Assembly: GCA_964466645.1 (NCBI GenBank)
Contig: CAYXPB010000124.1
Coordinates: 1-14,970, forward strand
DNA length: 14,970 nt
Origin: Acetivibrio sp964466645
Lineage (GTDB): Bacteria > Bacillota > Clostridia > Acetivibrionales > Acetivibrionaceae
Direction of reading: 5' to 3'
In this document: positions 1 through 7,684 of the stretch, one piece after another
Layout of the letters: each line of letters begins with the position of its first letter
Position numbering within the stretch: the stretch's first letter is position 1
Program-made: the position numbers and the translations under genes
Notes under the pieces: generated by a model
Told to the model about the DNA's origin: nothing
What the model saw: the letters and a program-made list of their open reading frames with translations, nothing else
The model's database searches: none

Positions 1-427
1 CCAATATAGGAACACATATATCCTCGGTTACCCCAGGATATACCGTAGATTCGTAAACCACAATGGAGCCCTTGGTGAGATTACGACCCAAGGTGATACT
101 GGCCTCAATAACCGGTGATAAATCAGGAGTATGGTCTATATTTATTGGCGTGGGAACGGCTACAATATGAAATTTAGCTTCTCTCAACATCGTTTCATCG
201 GAAGTAAAATCCACGGTGCAGGCGGCAATCTCCGTATCCCCTACCTCTTTGGTTGGATCAACACCATTCTTATATAAATCAATCTTGGCTTGATTAACAT
301 CAAAACCGATAACATCTGCTTTCCTTGAAAAGGATACTGCGATTGGCATACCCACATAGCCCAAGCCTATTAGACTAATTTTTTCTTTTTTATTAATAAT
401 ATTATTGTAAAGATTGCTAAAACTCAA
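1..427 (-). CDS. Nucleotide-sugar dehydrogenase, TviB/WbpO-like (N-terminal 142 residues, runs off the window)
   Basis: This is the N-terminal part of a UDP-N-acetylhexosamine 6-dehydrogenase-type enzyme, which oxidises C6 of a UDP-sugar to a carboxylate using NAD+. The frame stays open from a TTG start at 427 to base 1. A stop codon (TAA) lies directly before the TTG, and AGGGAAG sits 7 bases upstream, so TTG is well supported as the start. Visible motifs are the Rossmann loop GLGYVGMP (residues 21-28), GFDVN at 41-45 ending the second beta strand, AVPTPI at 90-95, and YESTVYPGVTE at 125-135. YESTVYPG rather than the KSTIPVG of UDP-glucose dehydrogenases points to the TviB/WbpO branch. The catalytic cysteine and the C-terminal domain lie outside the window. 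It is the last gene of the transcript seen here. A decayed relative lies at about 11877-12101. The exact substrate cannot be fixed. Confidence 0.9.
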   Translation of the reverse strand, partial: MSFSNLYNNIINKKEKISLIGLGYVGMPIAVSFSRKADVIGFDVNQAKIDLYKNGVDPTKEVGDTEIAACTVDFTSDETMLREAKFHIVAVPTPINIDHTPDLSPVIEASITLGRNLTKGSIVVYESTVYPGVTEDICVPIL

Positions 428-565
428 TTAGATTCTTCCCTCTCTTCCCTTTGGTTTCTAAATATCATCTTATTTTATTTGTTCCATAACTTATGGATTG
501 CAACCCATAAACCTTGTGCCTAATAATATTTTTAGCAGCCTTCTCCGAGCAACCCAGCAGCAGTG
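428..565 (-). promoter_or_regulatory. Intergenic spacer with CCATAA/TTATGG inverted repeats
   Basis: This 138-base gap before the TviB-like gene contains three copies of a hexamer in alternating orientation: CCATAA at 484-489, TTATGG at 491-496 and CCATAA at 505-510. The stretch 491-510 is a near-perfect palindrome (18 of 20 bases) centred on TTGCAA. It could be an operator or a small RNA hairpin with an 8-base loop. No T-run follows on the minus strand, so a classical terminator is unlikely. Bases 530-570, just past the upstream gene's stop, look richer in G and C than the surroundings. The function is inferred only from symmetry. Confidence 0.3.
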
Positions 566-1885
566 CTACTTAAGAAAGCTGTGTAAAAGTCCAACATTAT
601 CGTTAAAATCGTCTTTATAAGGTAAGACTGCAAGACATATATCATCAAAAATAGCCTTAATACTTTTCAAATCATTTTCCATTCTTGTATAACAATTTGC
701 GATTATAACACCACACCAGCATAGTGTTTCAATTGAATTGCTCCATTTAGTATAGGACCGGGAACGAGAAAAAGGTTTTAGTACCTGCCTTTCGGCCTTA
801 TTGATTATTTTTTTAATTTCATCTATAAGAAAACTACAATTTTCGGATTCAATCTTAGTAACAAACGATACCATATCGAGTATAAATTGATAATCTACAT
901 CCTGACAATATTTTTCTTTGCCTTTTAGATGGTTATAGATTTTTTCACATAGCACAACCTGTATGTATTCAATAACGATTTGCTTTTTAATAATATTTTT
1001 CTTAACCAATTGCCCCAAAATATCACATATATCTCCCGAATGGTCTCCTTCTAGCGGGCCTGAGAAGTTTTTAAGAATTGAACGCAAATGTTGATCAGAA
1101 CCTTCCTTTAAAACCTTCCAATTTTCTACAACCTTTTTCTTAATGTATTCCATAATATCTACAACTAGGCTATTATCTTTCTTTTGATTTCTTAAAACTT
1201 GACAATCATATGCAATCCATGATAAGGCAAGAATTTTTTCAACAGGATCCTTAAGATAATCTACTAAATCAATCATTGTATCATTGTCAATTTTTCCTTT
1301 ATCCAAAAAATCACGTTTAACTAAATAACCTATTGCAGATGCACACATTGCTCTTACTATCGTTACATTACATCCAAGCCCCGAATTAATTAGTGCTCTA
1401 ACATCATTTTCTGAACACCGAACCAATTCAAGTGCCAGTACTCTTAAACAAATTGAAACAACTTTATAGTATGGTAAAATAATTTTTGTTGGCTGCAAAT
1501 CATTTATATCTTTCATTTTTTTTACTACATAATTCAGTATTTCAAATGCATCGTCGGGATTATTCATCAGCAAAAATTTAAATGCAATGCTTAAAGAATA
1601 AACAGAAGGGTAATCACTTTCAAAGTGAAATTCAATTAACCAGTCAGACAGGTGGCGTAGGTCACTAAAGGGTGCTAAAGAATTTGCGGCTACACTAATA
1701 CTTTCTGTTCTATATTCCATGTCCAATACACCAACGGGATAAGGTTTATTTACCGCCCCTTTTATGCATAGTCCTGCGATGTTAATTAGTACTTCTTTAT
1801 AGGCTGACCCTCTAAACCATTCGAAAAATTCTAACCGTTCTCCGTCCGGAACACATATAGACCAGTTGGCAATACTGGTCCACAA
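566..1885 (-). CDS. Hypothetical all-helical, HEAT-like protein; start uncertain
   Basis: I do not recognise the family. The protein is 439 residues from a TTG start, with no signal peptide and no convincing membrane segment. It looks almost entirely alpha-helical. Residues about 160-230 look like HEAT/ARM-type helical pairs, for example NVTIVRAMCASAIGYLV (173-189) followed by DLVDYLKDPVEKILALSWIA (206-225). That suggests a scaffold or binding role. The start is doubtful: TTG at 1885 has no good ribosome site, and the frame stays open for 29 further codons up to the TAG that ends the upstream gene. Those codons look coding (DEDERNKQF, then GLSCLLSEDEDKAL). An ATG at 1971, one base after that TAG, is in another frame and closes after 11 codons, so an early frameshift is possible. 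The stop is TAG. It is probably cotranscribed with the PLD-like gene. Confidence 0.6.
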   Translation of the reverse strand: MWTSIANWSICVPDGERLEFFEWFRGSAYKEVLINIAGLCIKGAVNKPYPVGVLDMEYRTESISVAANSLAPFSDLRHLSDWLIEFHFESDYPSVYSLSIAFKFLLMNNPDDAFEILNYVVKKMKDINDLQPTKIILPYYKVVSICLRVLALELVRCSENDVRALINSGLGCNVTIVRAMCASAIGYLVKRDFLDKGKIDNDTMIDLVDYLKDPVEKILALSWIAYDCQVLRNQKKDNSLVVDIMEYIKKKVVENWKVLKEGSDQHLRSILKNFSGPLEGDHSGDICDILGQLVKKNIIKKQIVIEYIQVVLCEKIYNHLKGKEKYCQDVDYQFILDMVSFVTKIESENCSFLIDEIKKIINKAERQVLKPFSRSRSYTKWSNSIETLCWCGVIIANCYTRMENDLKSIKAIFDDICLAVLPYKDDFNDNVGLLHSFLK

Positions 1886-1972
1886 CTTAAGGGCTTTATC
1901 TTCATCCTCAGATAAAAGGCAACTTAATCCGGCCCCTATACAATCAAATTGCTTGTTCCTCTCGTCTTCATC

Positions 1973-3784
1973 CTAACTAATTTGAGGTATACCTTCTTCA
2001 TTCTTTTGATTTAAAAATGCTGATCCCGATTCCAAAAAGACCTCTATTAAATCTTCAAAACCGGAAAAACACTCTTCTTTACAAGCACAATCCGTTTTTT
2101 CTGCCTCTAAAGGCCATAATAGTTCAACAACCACTTCCGGCATTTCGCACCCCAACTTACCATTTACAAGCTTCAGATAATACTCCTCTATTTCAATAGC
2201 TACATCAGGAGGAACAGGAACAACAACAGAAGGAAATTTTTTAGAAACTCCGCTTATCGAATTTGAAATCATATATATAACAGGTAATTGACTCTCTCCA
2301 AACAATATTAAAAATCGATCATGAAAAATCTGTGCTGTACCACTGCCGAACCTCCTTAATCCGTATATTTTAACATCATGTGGCATTATCAACTTGCATT
2401 CTTTACATGTCTCGACTATCTGCCCAACTATCCCATCCCTAAAACCTACATCAGTGACAACTTCGTAAGCCACATCATTATAATTTGCTATTGCTATAAA
2501 TTTTGTAACTGCTTCATCATCAAAATAAGGATCTATAAGAACAACCCTATAAGTACTATTTTTACCTACAATCCCCTGAAGCCACTTTACAAATCTATCT
2601 TCATCCTGCCAGCCCTTCGAAAAAAAATGGGCATCGGATTTACCAGGAAAATTTTCATTAAACAATGTTGTAATTGTCCGCGCGGCAGATACCCAAGGAT
2701 CGTCCTCATGACCGCCTACTTCAGAAAAAGATCTGGAAATCCTTTCAAACTGATTATGAATGCTTCCCCCTCCACTTTTTTTAGATAATTTTTTTACCCA
2801 ATGCGTTACTAATTCGCCTTGCAATCCCTTCAGTTCCATGGTTAAATGCGTGGTGCGTATAAGAGGAACCCGATGTTCGTATAAAAGGGTTATGGGTTTT
2901 GGAGAATCGGTGTCCGCATCCCACACTGAAACCTCTATATCGCTGTAGTTTTCTTGGGCATGAAATAAAATGTCCTGCATAGCATTAGCATTATGAATTA
3001 ACTTAAGATGATCACCAACAATGACATTACCATTCCGAAGCCTGCATCGTAAATAAATGCTACCTTTGAATTTATTAGATTTAATAGTAACTTTTACAGT
3101 ACGAATCTTTAAGTGTTCTGTGCCTTCCTTAATAGTTTCAATTTTTATGGGACTGGAATCGTCATTCCCTTCAAAGGGAAACGAAAATATTTCAAAATTA
3201 CCTAACCTTTCAGCATCGGGGCCTGGAATCTTCAACGATAATTCCTTAATTAACACATTTTTTATTGTGCTCATCAATTCAAGAGATTCTACTAATCCAT
3301 TTATCTGAAATAGACCTTTTTTATCAATATTATAGAGGCTTTCACATATCATAGGGTAATCTGCAAAAGATGCTATTGGTTCCAATGTCTGTCTATAGTA
3401 ACTTATAGAATAACGGGTCTCAAGAAATACTGGTGGCCTTCGGCTACAATGCTCTTTAGCGAGAATCATTTCTTTATAGTTTTTCGGGATATTGTTAATG
3501 CCAAGTCCTGAGGATATATTCCCAAGACTCTCTCCCATCATGAGCATATCTACAAAAGACCTTAGCTTTTTACCTTTTATATAGCAGCTAAGACGTATTA
3601 TAATAGCTTCAATTTCTTTATTCTTTTTAATCCTTGGCGAAAACCATTCGTTATTGGGCAACGCCCCCTTAATTGGGGCAGCAAAACCATATAGCATTTT
3701 TAATATATTACTGTTAGATATGTGTAATATCCATAAATAAATGGAATACTGCTCATCCTCTTTTATATACTCCCGCTTTTCCAT
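1973..3784 (-). CDS. PLD-like domain protein (about 603 residues), accessory gene of unknown function
   Basis: This is a large soluble protein whose C-terminal third resembles a phospholipase D-like fold. Numbering from the ATG at 3790, there is a strand with acidic turn, VVLIDPYFDD (416-425), then FHDRFLIL (489-496) and SNSISG (509-514). That resembles the HxK...(G/S)SxN signature of PLD nucleases, but with Arg at the Lys position and only one copy, so an active site would need a dimer. Residues 1-400 have no family I can name with confidence; the layout recalls the VPA1262 type of large bacterial proteins, which is only a weak resemblance. The second ATG (3784) is preferred because AAAGGGGA lies 6-7 bases before it but touches the first ATG (3790). 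It follows the FrhB-like gene closely and runs into the HEAT-like gene. It ends in TAG. Nothing in it suggests a glycan role; a defence or nucleic-acid function is inference. Confidence 0.65.
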   Translation of the reverse strand: MEKREYIKEDEQYSIYLWILHISNSNILKMLYGFAAPIKGALPNNEWFSPRIKKNKEIEAIIIRLSCYIKGKKLRSFVDMLMMGESLGNISSGLGINNIPKNYKEMILAKEHCSRRPPVFLETRYSISYYRQTLEPIASFADYPMICESLYNIDKKGLFQINGLVESLELMSTIKNVLIKELSLKIPGPDAERLGNFEIFSFPFEGNDDSSPIKIETIKEGTEHLKIRTVKVTIKSNKFKGSIYLRCRLRNGNVIVGDHLKLIHNANAMQDILFHAQENYSDIEVSVWDADTDSPKPITLLYEHRVPLIRTTHLTMELKGLQGELVTHWVKKLSKKSGGGSIHNQFERISRSFSEVGGHEDDPWVSAARTITTLFNENFPGKSDAHFFSKGWQDEDRFVKWLQGIVGKNSTYRVVLIDPYFDDEAVTKFIAIANYNDVAYEVVTDVGFRDGIVGQIVETCKECKLIMPHDVKIYGLRRFGSGTAQIFHDRFLILFGESQLPVIYMISNSISGVSKKFPSVVVPVPPDVAIEIEEYYLKLVNGKLGCEMPEVVVELLWPLEAEKTDCACKEECFSGFEDLIEVFLESGSAFLNQKNEEGIPQIS

Positions 3785-3815
3785 ATTCATTCCCCTTTAA
3801 TTAACAATCGGTTGC

Positions 3816-5027
3816 CTAATAGGACCCTATTTCCCCCTGTTTCCCACCCAATAGCCTTTTTATCATCTTTTTAACTGGTTGTGGAACCAATAACTTAGCC
3901 TTAATTAATATAATCTGCAACTTGTACTTCATGTAATACCCATTGGCTACTGCCAGATATCCGCCTTCACGATAGGCTTTGAATATCGCTTCTCTTTTCT
4001 CGCTTTTCCCTACTGGCTTGTTTAATTGTCCATTTTGTTCACGAGCCTGTTCAAAAGTAGATTTTGTTAGGTTTAGATACTCCTTTAATTCAGGCAGCAG
4101 TTTCATTCCTTTTATACTATTAACTAATAAAACAGAAACTCCATTTTTTGTTTCAATCTCCGGGTGGGATTTCTCAATGCCCCAATAATCACCCATTGTG
4201 AAATCCCCTTCTCTGCTACCACAAGCGTATTTGCATTCATAACAGCTTTCTCTGCAAATATCACTTTTTAAAAAATATTTAAAATAATATGAGGCAAAGG
4301 GGATGATAAGTTTTTCCCGTACGCCCCCATTCTTTTCATAGATAGCCTTTGCCATATGACCCCAGCCCCTTGACTTATCCCTGAATTTGAAATCTATGAT
4401 CCTGCCATTCAACTTATATTCTAAATACCTTATGTAATCCTTAAAGAACTTTGAGGAGGGAACACCATGACATATTAAATCTGCCGTGATGAGGTTTTCG
4501 TAACCTTTTCCAAGATAAGATTTTAGTCCCGCAATCTGGCAAGGAGTTCCCGTAAACAATACCCACCTGTTATCTTTTAAATACTTCTTTGCTGCAGTGT
4601 ATGTGTCATTAATATTGCTCTGGACATACTTAGAGCCTTGGATTTTTTTTATATCTAATAAATTATCCACACATATATGTTCCGGTTCCATATCTCCATT
4701 ATAAGCACATCCAAAGACAACACCATTTTTCTCTAGCATTAAGAAAGCTAATGCACCGAAGATGCCACCTGATGCACTAGAGGATAATACATCCTTATCT
4801 TTGTTTATAGCTACATATGTAGATATCGGAGTTTTTTTTGTAATAGATACATTTTGGAAAGCGCAAACCTTATTGCACAATCCACATTCAATGCATAAAT
4901 CTCTATTTATCTCTGGGAAATTAAATCCGTCTTCATCCGGTTTTATCGTAATAGCTTGTTTGGGACATATATTCATACAAGCTGTACAATTACAACAATT
5001 TTTTTTCTGATTAAATAATTCTATCAC
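3816..5027 (-). CDS. Coenzyme F420 hydrogenase/dehydrogenase beta-subunit family iron-sulfur protein
   Basis: The protein has 403 residues and carries two N-terminal 4Fe-4S motifs: Cys11, 14, 17 and 21 (CxxCxxCxxxCP), and Cys45, 48, 51 and 55. The FrhB/FdhB-type body follows, with TGTPCQ (159-164), CHGVPSS (186-192), a second Cys group at 258, 262, 265 and 269, and GDFTMGDYWG (274-283). Family members transfer electrons between flavin, iron-sulfur clusters and a soluble cofactor. Versions in polysaccharide loci commonly sit beside polysaccharide pyruvyl transferase-like genes, as here, with only the flippase between them. The reaction in such loci is not established, but reductive modification of a sugar or its substituent is plausible. 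The GTG start is supported by AAGGAAG about 8 bases upstream. The stop is TAG, with an in-frame TAA four codons later. No transmembrane segment is evident, so it is likely cytoplasmic. Confidence 0.88.
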   Translation of the reverse strand: MIELFNQKKNCCNCTACMNICPKQAITIKPDEDGFNFPEINRDLCIECGLCNKVCAFQNVSITKKTPISTYVAINKDKDVLSSSASGGIFGALAFLMLEKNGVVFGCAYNGDMEPEHICVDNLLDIKKIQGSKYVQSNINDTYTAAKKYLKDNRWVLFTGTPCQIAGLKSYLGKGYENLITADLICHGVPSSKFFKDYIRYLEYKLNGRIIDFKFRDKSRGWGHMAKAIYEKNGGVREKLIIPFASYYFKYFLKSDICRESCYECKYACGSREGDFTMGDYWGIEKSHPEIETKNGVSVLLVNSIKGMKLLPELKEYLNLTKSTFEQAREQNGQLNKPVGKSEKREAIFKAYREGGYLAVANGYYMKYKLQIILIKAKLLVPQPVKKMIKRLLGGKQGEIGSY

Positions 5028-5102
5028 ATTAAATTCTTCCTTTAATTAATTGTAATCCTTTTTTTAACAACCACTTTTCCTTTGTTCTTAGCCTATTTAA
5101 CC

Positions 5103-6509
5103 CTATTTTATATTTCGAATTAATTTATTAACAAGTTCTTTAAATAATACCTTATTTGCAAATATGAATATAAGGGCCGCAAAAATAAGTATAATTCCTT
5201 GCACATACTGACTATTGATTATATAAAACATAATAGTGTATAAAACTGCAATTAAACTATATAGTACAAACATCCTCCATTTAATTTGTAATCTGAAATA
5301 ACCTTTCATCTGAAATATACGATAGCACCATTGCACAGCAAAGGCCAACAGGGTTCCAACAGCAGGCGCTAGTAGTCCGATAACAGGTATTAAAAGTATA
5401 CAAAATATACTGTTTATAATGGCAGCTATAATCGTAGTTGAAAAGGCGTCTTTTGTTTTATTAAAAGCAAGATAACCGACCCCGTAAAACTGCGATAACG
5501 AAGAAAATACTACCCCTGCAAGGAGGGGTGGTATGCATACCATCCCACTTATATAACTTTTATCTACTAAATACGGCATGGCTATTTTTATTAGTGGCAA
5601 AATGATTATCATACCAGTAATTAGAAGCTTAATATATGTATTAAAAACATCTGAATAAAAACGGTTCCTACTTTTAGAATCGCTTTCCATTATTGCACTT
5701 TCTTGCCACGCCATTTGAAAAACTGATGTTATAAAGGACAATAAACCGGGAAATTTATTTGCAATAGAAAATATGCCATTGTAACCAATCCCTAAAAAAT
5801 AGGTAATAAAATAACGATTAACCGAGCTTACAAACCACCAAATGACGCTATTAGGCACCAATGGTGCTGAAAATCTTAGTAATTGTTTTAGTGTATTAAT
5901 TCTCACATTTCTTAGAGAAACCATATTGAGGGCATGTGTAACAAATTCTAAATAAAAAACACATGACAAATTTGCTATTACATTGGCCGCAAGAAGTCCT
6001 TCAACTCGCATATTCAAAACAAGTAAAAAAAGAAGTTGTGTGCAAATTAATACAAATGTATGCATTACACCGGAAATAGCAAATACCGTATTTTTTTGAA
6101 GACTTCGTGTTATTTTTTGATAAAATGTCATTGCAGTAAATGTTGCATAATGAAAAAATATCAAAATGGGGTATTGGATAACACCTGTAAGCCTATTTGC
6201 GGCAAATATAAATGCGGCAAATAGAGCTGTACCGAGAAGTAGAAATACTACTGCTGTAGATACTATAATGCCTTTTTCAAACTCATCAATTTTAAATAAA
6301 TATTTGAATAATGCTTCCACTAATTGCAAGGTGAATAGCGGTAAAACCAAACTTATCGTTGATATAACTAAATCATAATACCCATATTCAGTGGTAAGCA
6401 GTAGCCCCGTAATAATAGGCAATAATAATAATTGTAATAATCTACTTGTCGCATTACCTACCATGTAAACAACTGTACCATTAATTAATCTATCTTTAGC
6501 GTTTTCCAT
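5103..6509 (-). CDS. Wzx-type lipid-linked oligosaccharide flippase (MATE/MVF superfamily)
   Basis: This is a 468-residue integral membrane protein made of about 12-14 hydrophobic helices with short polar loops, the usual size for Wzx/RfbX-like exporters. The N-terminus (LINGTVVYMVGNATSRLLQL, residues 8-27) and the first helices match the typical polysaccharide-biosynthesis flippase opening: a short amphipathic start, then a helix with Gly/Asn/Arg. It is expected to move the undecaprenyl-diphosphate-linked repeat unit across the cytoplasmic membrane so that the Wzy protein encoded upstream can polymerise it. The ATG start has AGGA about 9 bases upstream. The stop is TAG, followed one codon later by TAA. 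It lies between the pyruvyl transferase-like gene and the FrhB-like gene, probably in one transcript with both. Confidence 0.9.
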   Translation of the reverse strand: MENAKDRLINGTVVYMVGNATSRLLQLLLLPIITGLLLTTEYGYYDLVISTISLVLPLFTLQLVEALFKYLFKIDEFEKGIIVSTAVVFLLLGTALFAAFIFAANRLTGVIQYPILIFFHYATFTAMTFYQKITRSLQKNTVFAISGVMHTFVLICTQLLFLLVLNMRVEGLLAANVIANLSCVFYLEFVTHALNMVSLRNVRINTLKQLLRFSAPLVPNSVIWWFVSSVNRYFITYFLGIGYNGIFSIANKFPGLLSFITSVFQMAWQESAIMESDSKSRNRFYSDVFNTYIKLLITGMIIILPLIKIAMPYLVDKSYISGMVCIPPLLAGVVFSSLSQFYGVGYLAFNKTKDAFSTTIIAAIINSIFCILLIPVIGLLAPAVGTLLAFAVQWCYRIFQMKGYFRLQIKWRMFVLYSLIAVLYTIMFYIINSQYVQGIILIFAALIFIFANKVLFKELVNKLIRNIK

Positions 6510-6571
6510 TATTAAAAATCCTCAACATTGCAAACTCAATTCCCCTTGAAAGTAACTGGCTATTTTTCATC

Positions 6572-7654
6572 TTATTCATTATGAGAACTTAATTGACCCT
6601 TGAGATATAAAATTGAACGCGATTTTTCTTTACATATAATCTTATTAGTGTTCGAATAGTCTATCTTTTTTTTAAGCAAATTCTCTAATACATCAGGGTT
6701 TTTAAGAATACGCGTTTCCAAGGATAATCTATGAAGCATATCGTTAACTTTATTTAAGTTCGCAGCTTTTAATAATGTACAGAACTGTTTGTTCAATTGT
6801 GAAGAAAAAGCAGTGCCATGAAATGTATCAGTTATTATGTACTTTGCATTTTGAAAACATGATATTAATGTGTTCGGATGTAATAATAAGTTTTCATCTG
6901 CCCATGGCTGATAAAACGCAACAGAAACAATTTTGAGGTTACTCTTCTTTGCAAATTCCTTAATACTTGCAATAGTGCTTTTGTCATCTATTCGCTTACT
7001 ATATGCGTAGATCAATAAATATTTATAAGGAAGATTAAACTCTTGGTTGTAACTGCTAAAATCCGCTATAAATGTAGGATCTAAATGTATAAAAGGTTCC
7101 TTTTTACATATCTCATGGACGATTGAATATGAGTTTTGATCCCTTACCGAAATGGCCGTCATGTTTCGCATATTATACAAAACATCATTACGTACTCCCA
7201 ACCTATCAATATCACCTATGTTGGTATATCCAAACGATCCAGCATACGAAAATACATTCCTACAATCAATGTCACCAAACAGTTGAGAGCTAAAACCCCA
7301 TGGTGTATCCTGAGCTAAATTAAAAACTTCATCGCTGCCAATAATAACTGCATCATAGTTTGAGGAAAAGTTTTTCTCTTCTTGAATCCCCAATTCTTTA
7401 TGCCAATTACTGAAAGCATTCTTCTTTTTCTTCTGTAGCCTATAATTGGGATATTTTGTTAATGGTTGGTCAAAGCACCATCTTATACGTTCACTAATGC
7501 TCATTTTCGAGGATTCAACTATCCTTTTTCCAACTTTTATATCGATAAATTCACATTTATGCCCAAATGATTCAATAATCATTTTTAATCCTAATGCCTG
7601 AAAGAACGAACCATAATTTGCCGTTCTCTGCATTGACAGTATACCAACTCTCAT
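6572..7654 (-). CDS. Polysaccharide pyruvyl transferase family protein (CsaB-like)
   Basis: The 360-residue protein has the hallmarks of the polysaccharide pyruvyl transferase family. These are an N-terminal strand with QRTANYGSFFQALGL (residues 9-23), IIGSDEVFN (104-112), FSYAGSFG (135-142), a central SVRDQNS (169-175), LDPTF (191-195) and the GT-B-like C-terminal motif TDTFHGTAFS (275-284). Known members add a ketal pyruvate from phosphoenolpyruvate to a sugar of a cell-surface glycan; many loci members are uncharacterised and may do other chemistry. The ATG start has AGGTGG about 10 bases upstream. It lies directly downstream of wzy (30-base gap) and upstream of wzx, so it should act on the lipid-linked repeat unit in the cytoplasm. 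It adds negative charge if it is a true pyruvyl transferase. Its common partner, an FrhB-like iron-sulfur protein, is two genes away. Confidence 0.88.
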   Translation of the reverse strand: MRVGILSMQRTANYGSFFQALGLKMIIESFGHKCEFIDIKVGKRIVESSKMSISERIRWCFDQPLTKYPNYRLQKKKKNAFSNWHKELGIQEEKNFSSNYDAVIIGSDEVFNLAQDTPWGFSSQLFGDIDCRNVFSYAGSFGYTNIGDIDRLGVRNDVLYNMRNMTAISVRDQNSYSIVHEICKKEPFIHLDPTFIADFSSYNQEFNLPYKYLLIYAYSKRIDDKSTIASIKEFAKKSNLKIVSVAFYQPWADENLLLHPNTLISCFQNAKYIITDTFHGTAFSSQLNKQFCTLLKAANLNKVNDMLHRLSLETRILKNPDVLENLLKKKIDYSNTNKIICKEKSRSILYLKGQLSSHNE

Positions 7655-7684
7655 TGCTTGGACCCACCTTTCACTTATTCTATA

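Noticed and set aside
498..565. Extension of the HEAT-like protein through its TAG stop
   Set aside because: The 18 codons between TAG and the next TAA encode a Cys/Trp/Arg-rich stretch unlike the preceding protein, so TAG looks like the true end here.
2378..2788. Open frame of 136 codons on the plus strand
   Set aside because: It lies antisense inside the PLD-like gene, whose frame is long and has recognisable motifs. The plus-strand peptide has no domain, and its composition looks like reverse-complement shadow.
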